Assembly (NCBI GenBank): GCA_963555835.3
Contig: CAUVWZ020000002.1
Coordinates: forward strand, 744,001-808,000
Length of the DNA: 64,000 nt
Direction of reading: 5' to 3'
DNA from: JAPUME01 sp027294185
GTDB lineage: Bacteria > Acidobacteriota > Terriglobia > UBA7540 > JAPUME01
Shown: positions 37,227 to 45,358 of the stretch, piece after piece
How the letters are laid out: every line of letters starts with the position of its first letter
Numbering within the stretch: the first letter of the stretch is position 1
Program-made: the position numbers and the translations under genes
The notes under the pieces: model-generated
What the model was told of the DNA's origin: nothing
Database searches by the model: none
Seen by the model: only the letters and a program-made list of their open reading frames with translations

Positions 37227-38006
37227 TCAAAGCAGGCAGGGAAGAATCTCCCCGGCCTTCGCGTTGAACAACGTATCGGCCAGCCCGTCGAGAGGCGTCG
37301 GCTCAAGGTTCACGATTACGATGTGCGCCCCGGCTTCACGCGCCACTTCAACCAATCCTGCCGCCGGATATACTGTGGCCGAGGTGCCGACAAGAAGAAA
37401 CGTTTCTGCACCCCTTGCCGCATCCACTGCCCGTCGCCACACGGGTTCAGGAAGCCCTTCTCCAAACCATACCACTCCCGGCCTCAGCATCGCCCCGCAC
37501 CTGCATTCGGGGGGAAGGTCCGGTAGCGGAACCTGCCGATTGTGCTCCTCGCGCCCGCAGGCCGTGCAACGCAGGGTCCAGATGTCTCCGTGCAGCCTGG
37601 CCGGATTCTTGCTTCCCGCCAAATCGTGAAGCCCGTCTACATTCTGGGTAATCAGCGTGAACGGAGACTGGCGCGATTCAAACTCCACCAGCGCCCGGTG
37701 GCCGGCGTTCGGAGCAGCCCCGGCAATCAATCCACGCCGCCAGTCGTACCATTCCCAGACCAGCTTCGGGTCGCGGGCGAAAGCCTGGGGCGTGGCCAGC
37801 TCTTGCGGAGAATACTTCCGCCACAACCCATCGGCCCCCCGAAACGTCGGGATGCCGCTTTCGGCGGAAATGCCCGCTCCAGTGAGCACCGCTACCGAGT
37901 GCGATTCGCCCAACCGTCGCCTTGCTTCGGCAATCCGTGAGGCGTTAATCTCACTCTGCGTTGCTTCCTGAGTGGCCAAGTTCCAAGAATACCACGCTTC
38001 GACCAT
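37227..38006 (-). CDS. NAD-dependent protein deacylase (sirtuin, class III-like)
   Basis: Sir2-family NAD+-dependent deacylase of 259 residues. NAD-binding GAGISAESGIPTFRG (about 43-57), catalytic LITQNVDGLH and LHGDIWTLRC, and zinc cysteines in RCTACG and CRCG are all present. The YxxR pair in VWEWYDWRR suggests preference for acidic acyl groups, as in SIRT5/CobB. The ATG at 38006 is chosen. The frame stays open to 38255, but that extension is antisense to the tRNA-Lys gene and is not protein-like. Confidence 0.93.
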   Translation of the reverse strand: MVEAWYSWNLATQEATQSEINASRIAEARRRLGESHSVAVLTGAGISAESGIPTFRGADGLWRKYSPQELATPQAFARDPKLVWEWYDWRRGLIAGAAPNAGHRALVEFESRQSPFTLITQNVDGLHDLAGSKNPARLHGDIWTLRCTACGREEHNRQVPLPDLPPECRCGAMLRPGVVWFGEGLPEPVWRRAVDAARGAETFLLVGTSATVYPAAGLVEVAREAGAHIVIVNLEPTPLDGLADTLFNAKAGEILPCLL

Positions 38007-38155
38007 TGGAGTGCCAACGACTTGGAAGCAGGGGAATTTGACATCATTCTCGGTTTGATGGTAGCAATAAGTTGTCGGATTAAGGGAATATCCTGAAACT
38101 TCTCTGGAGTCTTCGCAGCTTTTCCAGCTTTTCCATTCAGGAGTGTTCCTTCTTC

Positions 38156-38232
38156 GGGCCGGTAGCTCAGACGGCAAGAGCATCTGCCTTTTAAGCAGAG
38201 GGTCCCGGGTTCGAGTCCCGGCCGGCTCACCA
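38156..38232 (+). tRNA. tRNA-Lys (anticodon UUU), CCA encoded
   Basis: Complete cloverleaf. The acceptor GGGCCGG pairs with CCGGCTC (one G-U), and the anticodon stem TCTGC/GCAGA encloses CTTTTAA with anticodon TTT. The T-arm is CCGGG/CCCGG around TTCGAGT, and a templated CCA follows at 38230-38232. An integrase gene begins 86 bp past its 3' end, and its last 46 nt are repeated at 62,125-62,170, so it is the attachment site of the accessory island. Confidence 0.97.
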
Positions 38233-38290
38233 TTTAACTTATGTGTTTTCAGCACCTGTTTTTCTTTCCTCTCATTGCCGAAGACGGAAA

Positions 38291-38313
38291 CGTAAAGAAA
38301 CCGTCAGAAAACT
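38291..38313 (+). repeat. integrase-proximal arm motif, copy 1
   Basis: A tandem pair of 11-bp units, (C)CGTAAAGAAA then CCGTCAGAAAA, 58 bp after the tRNA-Lys 3' end. The first base of unit 1 is A here. Also found at 61,989-62,011 (same orientation) and 44,847-44,869 (inverted). Likely integrase or Xis arm-binding site. Confidence 0.55.
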
Positions 38314-38317
38314 GGCC

Positions 38318-39481
38318 CTATCCGGCCAGCGCCGTAAAGGAAGTCGCGCCGTGCTCGTTCGCCTGCCGGTCCAGCTTCGACAGCGCTTCCCGCATCATGT
38401 TGAGCTTCGCCTGGCTGTAACGCTTGAACACCTGCGAATCGCCTTGCCGCAGCATCTGCGTCACGAAATGATCCGCCACGCCCCCGGCGCTGAGCCGGGT
38501 CGCAAAGGTGTGCCGCAACTCGTACAGCGAAAAATGGGGCAACCCGGCACGCTGCAGCGTCCGGTCCCACAGCTTGGTCACCCTCGTGATGTGCGGCTTG
38601 CTTGATCCCATCCGCTGGCTCGGAAACAGGTAGTCGGAATCGCCGCTCTGCTTCATCTGCGAGACGAACGCTGCGCGTACTCTGTCTGTCATAGGCATGT
38701 CCGCGATGCCGTTCACCGTCTTGGAACCCGGCAGATGCACGATCCCGTTCTGCATATCCACCTGTTGCTTTCGCATCGGGATCAACTCACGATAGGGCCG
38801 CAGCCCCATCTCCACCATCATCACGATGATGTTGCGCAAGTACACCGGCGCGCAGGCTTCCAGCCGAACCTGCTCCGAAGCACTCAGATAGTGCGGCTTG
38901 CGCGTCGTACCCGCCAACGGCACCGGAAACTCCACGCTGAAGCACGGATTGACCGCCAGCCGCTGCTTCTTCACCGCCACGTTCAGGATGCGTCGCAGGA
39001 TGCGAAACTCCTGATGCACGGTGGCCGGTTTGAGCCGGCCGCGAAGTTGCAGCCCCAACTTGGTATGCACCCGCTTGCCTGTGTTTAGTCTCGTCATCAG
39101 ATACGATTCGATCTCTTCCACTGTGATCTCCGAGAGTTTGTTCTTGCCGAACCGTGGCCTGAGGAACTTCAGCGCGCCGAGATGTTGCAGGTGGGTCTTC
39201 TCGCTCCGGAAGGGCGGTTGAGAGCGGTTCGCAAGGAACCAGTCCGCCCACTGGTTAAAGCTGATCCCACCGTCCGGCGCGGCGCTCGGCGGCAACCCCT
39301 CATCGCGAGCCACCAGCCGCTTGCGCATCACCTTCTCGGCTTCGCCTTTCTCCTTTCGGCCTGTCGACTCCTGCCTGAACTTTCCGTTGTGGTCCCGGTA
39401 GCTCATCCACCAGACGCGTGAATCACGTCGGGAGTACAGGCTACCGGAGGTATTTCTGGGTCTACCTATCTTGTTGTTCAT
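38318..39481 (-). CDS. tyrosine recombinase/integrase
   Basis: About 387 residues, site-specific integrase next to the tRNA-Lys target. The N-terminal arm-binding part (GSLYSRRDSRVWWMSYRD) is followed by a SAM-like core-binding domain and the C-terminal catalytic domain. Visible catalytic parts are Arg in MGLRPYRELI, YELRHTFATR (the usual HxLRH begins with Tyr) and the nucleophile Tyr in VFKRYSQAKL. The ATG at 39481 has a near-perfect TGGAGGAATCG ribosome site inside the preceding HTH gene, which it overlaps by 20 bp. A truncated inverted homologue lies at 44,333-44,737. Confidence 0.92.
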   Translation of the reverse strand: MNNKIGRPRNTSGSLYSRRDSRVWWMSYRDHNGKFRQESTGRKEKGEAEKVMRKRLVARDEGLPPSAAPDGGISFNQWADWFLANRSQPPFRSEKTHLQHLGALKFLRPRFGKNKLSEITVEEIESYLMTRLNTGKRVHTKLGLQLRGRLKPATVHQEFRILRRILNVAVKKQRLAVNPCFSVEFPVPLAGTTRKPHYLSASEQVRLEACAPVYLRNIIVMMVEMGLRPYRELIPMRKQQVDMQNGIVHLPGSKTVNGIADMPMTDRVRAAFVSQMKQSGDSDYLFPSQRMGSSKPHITRVTKLWDRTLQRAGLPHFSLYELRHTFATRLSAGGVADHFVTQMLRQGDSQVFKRYSQAKLNMMREALSKLDRQANEHGATSFTALAG

Positions 39482-40297
39482 CGATTCCTCCATTGACATG
39501 AAATTGTTGACGCCACTCGGCCAGCTCCGACAATCGGAAGCGGATCGAGCGGCCCATCATGCGGTAATGGGGAATCTGCTTTCGCTCGACGTAAGCATAC
39601 ACCAGCGAGGGGCTGACACCCAAGAAACGGGCTGCGTCCTTCACCGTGATCGGGGCATCTGTTGCTTCTCCGTCAAGACTCATCTTTCCCTCCCTCATCG
39701 TGTTGCCTCCAGATCGGCTCGATGAGCCAGCGGTTCTGTGGCGCGTCGTAACCCTGGACGCGCAAGGCTTCCTCCACAAACCGCCGTCCCTCGCGCCGGG
39801 TCATGTGAATCACCATCGCAATGCCGTCCACCACGCCCCGGCAGGTGACCTCCCAGAGAAGCTCCCCGCCTCCCTGCATGGCGCAACTGGCGAGCCGCGA
39901 CAAGGCCGATTCGGCGTTGTTGGCGTGTTCGGTGGTGAGAGAGGCGCCGTGTCCGGTGTTGAGGGCTTGCAGCAGGTCCGCCGCTTCTCCTCCTCGCACC
40001 TCGCCCACTACGATATGATCCGGACGGTGACGCAGGGCATGGCGCACCAGGTCCCGGATCGTCACGGCTCCTGTTGCCAGTCCGCGAGCCTCGAAACGAA
40101 CGCAATTGGAGTGCTCGATGCGCAACTCCAGGGTGTCCTCGATGGCGACGATGCGCTCGTCGTCGGGCAGCAATTCAATGAGCGCGTTGAGCAGCGTGGT
40201 CTTGCCTGATCCGGTGCCTCCTGAAACCAGGATGTTCCGGCGGGCAAATAACACCCGCTCCGCCGCTTGCCGTACAGTCTCGGGAAGTGCGCCTTGT
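39075..40297 (-). repeat. inverted duplication, left arm (VirB11 3' part - HTH - Int 5' part)
   Basis: This segment recurs in inverted, diverged form at 43,434-44,737. The protein products are nearly identical over the ATPase and HTH genes and the first ~138 integrase residues. The right arm has an extra ~86 bp between the ATPase stop and the HTH start. Confidence 0.85.
39462..39683 (-). CDS. small helix-turn-helix DNA-binding protein (excisionase-like)
   Basis: A 73-residue MerR/Xis-type winged HTH: ITVKDAARFLGVSPSLVYAY, then ERKQIPHYRMMGRSIRF and LSELAEWRQQ. Such proteins direct excision or repress the integrase operon. The ATG at 39683 has a GGGAGGGAAAG ribosome site; its start overlaps the VirB11 stop and its end overlaps the integrase start, so the genes form one operon. 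Confidence 0.88.
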   Translation of the reverse strand: MSLDGEATDAPITVKDAARFLGVSPSLVYAYVERKQIPHYRMMGRSIRFRLSELAEWRQQFHVNGGIDEQQDR

Positions 40298-40647
40298 TCG
40301 ACCAGGTCCGCCGCCGAGAATGCCCGTTTGCCAAAGCGCCGCACGGTGATCGCTACCTTCGGGCTCGCCGGCGGAACACAGATCGCCACACGCGATCCGT
40401 CTTCCAGGCGAGCATCGACGATGGGAGCCGTGGCCGGGTCCAGGCCGAGCGGCCGGGCGATATGGATAGCCGCCCGATTCAGAGCTGAGGCGGTCAGCAG
40501 CGGGGCCTCGTGGGAATAGAGTTTCCCATGCTCCTCGATCCATACGTTGTGCGGCCCGTTAATCATGATCTCGCTCACTTCCGGGTCCTCCAGAACACCC
40601 TCCAGGCCGGGCAGAAATGGCTTGAGCAACTCCAGGCCGTCGCTCAT
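39673..40647 (-). CDS. VirB11/TrbB-family conjugal transfer ATPase
   Basis: A 324-residue secretion ATPase. The N-terminal domain has SEIMINGPHNVWIEEHGKLY; Walker A is SGGTGSGKTTLLNALI (about residues 142-157), the Asp box AIEDTLELRIEHSN, and Walker B with the His box is HIVVGEVRGGEAADLL and NTGHGASLTTEHANN. The short N-terminus fits TrbB/VirB11 better than CpaF. The ATG at 40647 overlaps the virD4 stop (ATGA), which fixes both gene ends. It powers a type IV secretion machine, but no channel genes are present. Confidence 0.92.
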   Translation of the reverse strand: MSDGLELLKPFLPGLEGVLEDPEVSEIMINGPHNVWIEEHGKLYSHEAPLLTASALNRAAIHIARPLGLDPATAPIVDARLEDGSRVAICVPPASPKVAITVRRFGKRAFSAADLVEQGALPETVRQAAERVLFARRNILVSGGTGSGKTTLLNALIELLPDDERIVAIEDTLELRIEHSNCVRFEARGLATGAVTIRDLVRHALRHRPDHIVVGEVRGGEAADLLQALNTGHGASLTTEHANNAESALSRLASCAMQGGGELLWEVTCRGVVDGIAMVIHMTRREGRRFVEEALRVQGYDAPQNRWLIEPIWRQHDEGGKDES

Positions 40648-42678
40648 AGTTTCCCCTCGACCTTCGCCCGCCAGTAGGGAAGCATGCGGGGAAGGTAGTG
40701 GGGCTTGAGGTACACGCGGGTCGGGGAGAGCGACTGTGCGCCGTCGTAGGGCAGACAAATGGCCTGGCAGTTGGAGAGCAGGGCAAACTCGCGGGGCTGG
40801 AACACCGCCTCGCGTTGCTTGCGGAAAGATTTGCTGGCCCCTACGCTGCCCTGGCCGCCTCCGGCTTGCGCGGAGAGCATTGACACCTCGCTTTGCTTGG
40901 CTGATTCGGTGATGGTGTAGGAGGGTTTGATCTTGGCGACCTGGCCGCATAGCGCCGAGGCGGTTTGCGCACTGGCGTCGTCGCTCAAGGAAAGGAATAT
41001 CCGGGTGCGCAAGGTTTGCAGCAGGGTGCGCCATGCTTCCGAGCACCGACCGCAACGAGGAGATGGATTGGGTGGCGACGATCGGGATGCAGCGGCACTG
41101 CCGGGTGAGGGCAAAGGATTTCTCGTCGCCGGAGGGATCGTCCTCACCCACGGAAGCGAACGACTGGTATTCATCGCAGATGAAAACGGCGGGCCGGAAG
41201 TATTGATCCGGCACTGCCTTCATCTGCGACGGCCGCCGTAGCAGCGATTGAAGCCAGGCGTTTTTGAGCATTACACCTACAGCACGGGCCAGCGCCGGGT
41301 TGCTGCCGGCGGGCATGTTCAGGGCCAGCACCTTGCCCGACTCGATCAGCTCATCGAGGGGCGGTAAGCTCTGGCGCACTCTGGTTCCCAGTCCCGGCTG
41401 TTCGTCTTTCTGTGGCTCTCCATTGCCGCTCTGCGCCGGCGCCGCCTTCTTCGGGGGCGGGGGTGGACAGAACACCCGGGCAACGTCCGGCAGGTCGAAT
41501 ATGGACAGGAAAACGGAGATCCCCTCGACGATGCTCGACCGGATTTTGTTGTCGATCATCCGCCAGTCGTGTTGATACCAGCGATTGACGGCCTCGACCC
41601 GCTGCCGAATCTCTGAGGACCTTACGCTCTCGGTCCACTCGATCCGATACTCGATTTGGAGTTCTTTGAGCTGGGATTCGAGCGACGGAGAGTGGTCCGC
41701 TTGGCAAGTATTCTCCTGGGTGGGCGGTTGCCATTTCCAGCCGGAAATGTGGTCCGCGTTGGCGAGGTAGTCGTCGAAAGATATAACAACCGTTCCATGT
41801 TGCAGCTCACGGACAAACGCCTCGGCCTGTTTGATCTTGGCCGCGAACAGTTCCTTGTCGATGGCGCAGTGGTAGACCTGCCGTAAGGTGACCCATTGGC
41901 CGGGAAAGACCCGGTAGAGTTCGATGATCCAGCGGACCAGGTTGGTGTAAGCCTGCTGCCAGAAAGGCTCCTTGCCCTTGCCGAAGAGTTGATTCAAAAG
42001 TGAGGAAATGGTGTAGGCCAGCGAGTATGAATCGAGCCACTTTGTCGAGAGTGGATTCCACTGAAAGCTGCCCTCCATTCCCAGCTCGATGTAGTCTTCC
42101 TCACGGCCCGCATCGGCCAGGATTCTCCGGATGTCATGGCAGAAGTCGCCCTTGACTTCCAGGATCAGGCCAGCCGCCCGGCGCTGGGGATTGCCTGCCT
42201 GCCAGGACAAGATTTGCTCCGCGAACGGGTGCATGCAAGCCGAGGTCTTGCCGGAACCCACGGCTCCGAAGATGGCCACTCCGGTATAGAGTCCGCGCTC
42301 CGGGATAATGAGCCATGAGGGTTTGCTGATTTCGACGGGCTTGACCGGGTGGTGAACCTCCCCGACAACGATTCCCGGCCCGGCGTCTTTGTCGGCAGAA
42401 AGGGGCCAGGGTGGCAGCAATTTGAGAGCGGTCAGATTGCTACCCCATGTCTCAAACCAGACCCGCCAGACCGAGATAAGAACAAGCCCGCCGACAATGA
42501 GGGCGACGGCGGGGGCGGCGTAGTACCAGCGAACGATCCAGCCGTAGAAGTTGGGGGTGTGATAGAGCACCAGGTCGAGCACCGGATCGTCGCCGGGCAT
42601 GGGGAAGGGCCGGTAGATGAAACCCCATACAGAGCAGCACAGCCCGCCAGAGATCAGGATCGGATAGCGCATTTTCAT
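40644..42678 (-). pseudogene. VirD4-type coupling protein, frameshifted
   Basis: Type IV coupling protein of about 678 residues with two N-terminal membrane helices (PILISGGLCCSVWGF; APAVALIVGGLVLISVW), Walker A GAVGSGKTSACMHPF and Walker B VFICDEYQSFAS. The frame breaks near 41,036-41,044 after SISSLRSVLGS. The correct continuation (EAWRTLLQTLRTRIFLSL) is in another frame and ends PYWRAKVEGKL at 40,644, overlapping virB11 by 4 bp. Read without the shift, the frame runs into virB11 and gives a spurious 1,149-residue fusion. The ATG at 42678 follows CCGGAGGC. The break could be a real mutation or a sequencing error. Confidence 0.85.
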
Positions 42679-42747
42679 GGGGCTTGCCTCCGGCGCGTCA
42701 GCGCCCGCTTGGGGTACGTGTTCGGAACCTTCCCGTAGGGATAAATC

Positions 42748-42857
42748 GGACGGGAGCGACCCCTGAAAAGGGGGGTAGGCGGTGGTACACCGGCTGGTAC
42801 ACCCCCCCCTCCCCGTTTGCCGATACAGCGGCAAAAAGGGGGGGGTCGCTCCCGTCC
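42748..42857. promoter_or_regulatory. nested inverted repeats upstream of virD4 (oriT-like or operator region)
   Basis: A perfect 16-bp inverted repeat (GGACGGGAGCGACCCC at 42748-42763 and its complement at 42842-42857) encloses a second hairpin, TTTGCCG-ATACAG-CGGCAAA (42816-42835), flanked by C and G runs. No T-run follows. Placement just upstream of a coupling-protein gene recalls transfer origins, but no relaxase is present. Confidence 0.5.
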
Positions 42858-42972
42858 TGCCCTTTTCCGCTGGATCGCTGCGGGCTGGCCGGGCTATTAC
42901 GGACAAGCCGCGTTGCGGCAAATAGATAGGAACAATGGTGCTGGTACACCGCATCACCGAATCTTGGTACAC
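42784..42972 (-). repeat. four GGTGTACC-type iterons upstream of virD4
   Basis: On the minus strand GTGTACC occurs at 42966-42972, 42943-42949, 42796-42802 and 42784-42790, mostly as GGTGTACCA. Two copies fall inside the long inverted repeat. Spacing of 12 and 23 bp within pairs suggests protein-binding iterons. Confidence 0.5.
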
Positions 42973-43079
42973 TCCCCCCCTTGTCTGCGTACCAGGCTGG
43001 ATCGGCACGGGCATCGTGCACGGGGCGCAACAAAAACAGTCCTGTATGGCACTGTCTTGGGGTTTTCCATTCTTGTGGT

Positions 43080-43436
43080 TCACAGGTCCGTATCCAGCAT
43101 CCTCAATCGGCGTGAAACCCACGTCTCGTAGCCGTCGATAGAGGCCCCGGATGCTCCCTTCGATTGGGGAAGTTTTCTTAATTCGATCAACCGCATTGTG
43201 GCTCCCTGGAACCCGCCATACTTTGACAATCCTGCCCGATCTCCGCGTCGCATTACGTCCTCGATCTGTTGCATTTCCGCCTTCACCGCCGGGTCGTCCT
43301 GCGTCGGCCCTTCCGCTTTCTGTACTCCTTGCTCACTCGCTCCGTCGCTCCACCGCTTCAGCGTTATCTCGGACCGCCTCGTGGCGTTATGGTCCGCCCC
43401 AATTACGAGGACGTGGACCGCTCGACCTTTCTTCCG
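43080..43436 (-). pseudogene. 3' end of an unidentified gene, cut by the inverted duplication
   Basis: The minus frame ends MRLIELRKLPQSKG...RLRMLDTDL and has protein-like composition (for example VKAEMQQIEDVMRRGDRAGL) up to about 43,436. There it runs into the antisense of the VirB11 copy. Nothing was recognised. It is in line with virD4 and may be the remains of another transfer gene. Confidence 0.35.
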
Positions 43437-44045
43437 CAAGGCGCCCTTCCCGAGACTGTGCGGCAAGCGGCGGAACGGATGTTGTACGCCCGCCGGAACA
43501 TCCTGATTTCGGGAGGGACCGGATCGGGCAAGACCACGCTGCTGAATGCGCTCATTGAATTGCTTCCCGATGACGAGCGCATCGTCGCCATCGAGGACAC
43601 CTTGGAACTTCGCATCGAGCACTCCAATTGCGTCCGCTTCGAGGCTCGCGGACTGGCAACAGGAGCCGTGACGATCCGGGACCTGGTGCGCCATGCCTTG
43701 CGTCACCGCCCGGATCACATCGTGGTGGGCGAGGTGCGCGGCGGGGAAGCCGCTGACCTGCTGCAAGCCCTCAACACCGGACACGGCGGTTCGCTCACCA
43801 CCGAACACGCCAACAACGCCGAGAGCGCCTTGTCGCGGCTCGCCAGTTGCGCCATGCAGGGCGGCGGGGAGCTGCCCTGGGAGGTGACCTGCCGGGGCGT
43901 GGTGGACGGCATTGCGATGGTGATTCACATGACCCGGCGCGAGGGACGGCGGTTTGTGGAGGAAGCCTTGCGCGTCCAGGGTTACGACGCGCCACAGAAC
44001 CGCTGGCTCGTCGAGGCGATCTGGGGGGGACACGATGAAGGATGA
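43434..44045 (+). pseudogene. VirB11/TrbB-family ATPase, 5'-truncated copy
   Basis: Carries the C-terminal two thirds of the ATPase (Walker A SGGTGSGKTTLLNALI through to VEAIWGGHDEG) but lacks the N-terminal ~118 residues. Upstream codons in this frame do not resemble the family. Without its N-domain it is unlikely to assemble a normal hexamer, though all nucleotide-site motifs remain intact. Confidence 0.85.
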
Positions 44046-44370
44046 AGAAAAAATCATACGGGTGAAAACCTTCAAGGACTTCAAGCGAGAACTCGGCCGG
44101 GACGGTGACGAGGAGAGTAGGGAGGGAACGATGAGCCTTGACGCAGAAGCGACGGATGCCCCGATCACGGTGAAGGTCGCGGCCCGATTCTTGGGTGTCA
44201 GCCCCTCGCTGGTGTATGCTTACGTCGAGCGAAAGCAGATTCCCCATTACCGCATGATGGGCCGCTCGATCCGCTTCCGATTGTCGGAGCTGGTCGAGTG
44301 GCGACAACAATTTCATGTCAATGGAGGAATCGATGAACAAGACAGGAAGACCCAGAAATACATCGGGTAG
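44035..44370 (+). CDS. small helix-turn-helix protein, second copy
   Basis: Homologue of the 39,462-39,683 protein (ITVKVAARFLGVSPSLVYAY, RKQIPHYRMMGRSIRF). From the ATG at 44035 it has a charged 32-residue N-terminal extension (MKDEEKIIRVKTFKDFKREL) absent in the other copy. An ATG at 44131 with GGGAGGGAACG gives a 79-residue form. The C-terminus is eight residues longer (DRKTQKYIG) because the stop was lost. It may still bind DNA and act on both modules. Confidence 0.75.
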   Translation: MKDEEKIIRVKTFKDFKRELGRDGDEESREGTMSLDAEATDAPITVKVAARFLGVSPSLVYAYVERKQIPHYRMMGRSIRFRLSELVEWRQQFHVNGGIDEQDRKTQKYIG

Positions 44371-44737
44371 CCTCTACCGCCGGCGCGATTCACGCGTCTG
44401 GTGGATGAGCTACCGGGACCACGACGGAAAGTTCAGACAGGAGTCAACCGGTGAGAGGGAAAGAGGGGAAGCCGAGAAAGTGCTGCGCAAGCGGTTGGTG
44501 GCTCGCGACGAGGGGCTGCTGCCGAGCGCCGCGCCGGACGGTGGGATCACCTTCAACCAGTGGGCGGACTGGTTCCTTGCGAACCGTTCCAAACCGCCCT
44601 TCCGGAGCGAGAACACCCACCGGCTGAACCTCAGTGCGTTGAAGTTTCTCCGGCCGCGGTTCGGTGAGAACAAACTCTCGGACATCACGCCGGAGGATAT
44701 CGAAGCGTACCTGATGAACCGACTGAACACAGGCATG
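44333..44737 (+). pseudogene. tyrosine integrase, N-terminal fragment
   Basis: About 135 residues matching the intact integrase from MNKTGRPRNTSGSLYRRRDS to DIEAYLMNRLNTG. It contains the arm-binding and part of the core-binding domain but no catalytic domain. The frame runs on to 44,923 through unrelated att-region sequence (the inverted repeat at 44,750-44,938). Confidence 0.9.
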
Positions 44738-44749
44738 CTGGCGACTTAC

Positions 44750-44938
44750 ACGGGTTTCTCCCAAATCCTTCCTCTCGTTGCTCTTACACAGTTCTGGGGC
44801 GTCTGCTTTCGCTCGCAACGCCTACACCTAGCCCGCTTGATGGGAGAGTTTTCTGACGGTTTCTTGACGGTAGTTGCTGCCACGGTCATGCTCTACTGGC
44901 TGCGCAGCGCGTTGTTGCAGTAATGGTTTTTGATCTGC
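44750..44938 (+). repeat. att-region repeat, inverted copy of 61,852-62,110
   Basis: About 170 bp roughly 85% identical to the reverse complement of the DNA just inside the right tRNA-Lys fragment. Includes the arm motif at 44,847-44,869 and the closing TTGTTGCAGTA stretch. Interpreted as the end of a related integrated element. Confidence 0.75.
44847..44869 (-). repeat. integrase arm motif, copy 2 (inverted)
   Basis: Same tandem 11-bp pair as at 38,291-38,313 on the opposite strand, with one substitution (CCGTCAAGAAA in the first unit). Confidence 0.55.
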
Positions 44939-45008
44939 GCCCAGTTCCTACCTATGCCGACATCCCGTCATCCGGGTACCGGGGCACAGTTAAGTTCCCC
45001 TAGGCAAA

Positions 45009-45052
45009 CTCATAACCTGAATGTCGTAAGTTCAAATCCTACCCCCGCACCC
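45009..45052 (+). pseudogene. 3' remnant of a CAU-anticodon tRNA (Met/Ile2 type)
   Basis: Begins at the anticodon loop CTCATAA and continues through a T-arm (GTAAG-TTCAAAT-CCTAC) to CCCCGCACC. The 5' half is missing and the anticodon stem cannot form. Such 3' halves are left by integrases that cut in the anticodon loop, so this is probably an att site of a different element. Confidence 0.6.
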
Positions 45053-45358
45053 CCCCCTCTATCTCAATCGGAAAGAACGCGGCTGGCAGCGGCCTGCGCT
45101 CTCCTAGACCGGGCCTGGGGCAAACCTGCACAGGTCTAGCTGTCAGGCGAGGAAGCTGTTCCCACATTGGTAACGGTTAACTTTGTAGAACCGAAAGAGC
45201 AGTGATAAGCAGTGAAATAACAGCGCGCCGGATGAGTAAATCCGCCAATGCCGACTAGTAAACGCTAATAGGCTTCACCTACCAGGACTCCGTCGGGGCG
45301 GGCCAGCGTCTGCTGCAACGCTTTCGTTAGCCCTTAGAAACCTTGAATGTCCCCTTTT
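45053..45358. other. intergenic region, no gene seen
   Basis: About 300 bp between the tRNA remnant and the HPP gene stop. No supported coding frame, hairpin or promoter. Confidence 0.5.

Larger units (their letters stand above)
42679..43079. other. non-coding 400-bp leader between truncated reading frame and virD4
   Basis: No convincing coding frame. It contains long C/G homopolymer runs, the nested inverted repeats and the iterons described separately. Confidence 0.55.
43434..44737 (+). repeat. inverted duplication, right arm
   Basis: Inverted relative to 39,075-40,297. It begins abruptly inside the VirB11 gene (GALPETVRQAAER) and stops inside the integrase after RLNTG. Many silent and some amino-acid changes show it is not a recent copy. 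Confidence 0.85.

Noticed and set aside
38007..38255. N-terminal extension of the sirtuin gene
   Set aside because: This part is antisense to tRNA-Lys, and its translation is the well-known artefact of reading a tRNA backwards. Homology starts after the ATG at 38,006.
39673..43122. Single 1,149-residue reading frame suggesting a VirD4-VirB11 fusion
   Set aside because: The ATGA overlap at 40,644 and the recovered VirD4 C-terminus in another frame show that a frameshift joined two genes. The first ~150 codons are repeat-rich non-coding leader.
43080..44168. 362-residue minus-strand frame opposite the second VirB11-HTH genes
   Set aside because: Most of it is antisense to well-conserved plus-strand genes. 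Only the last ~118 codons (43,080-43,436) may be real and are listed as a fragment.
44738..44923. C-terminal 60 codons of the second integrase frame as protein
   Set aside because: The segment is the att-region DNA repeat that recurs inverted at 61.9-62.1 kb, where it is non-coding; the integrase is simply truncated.
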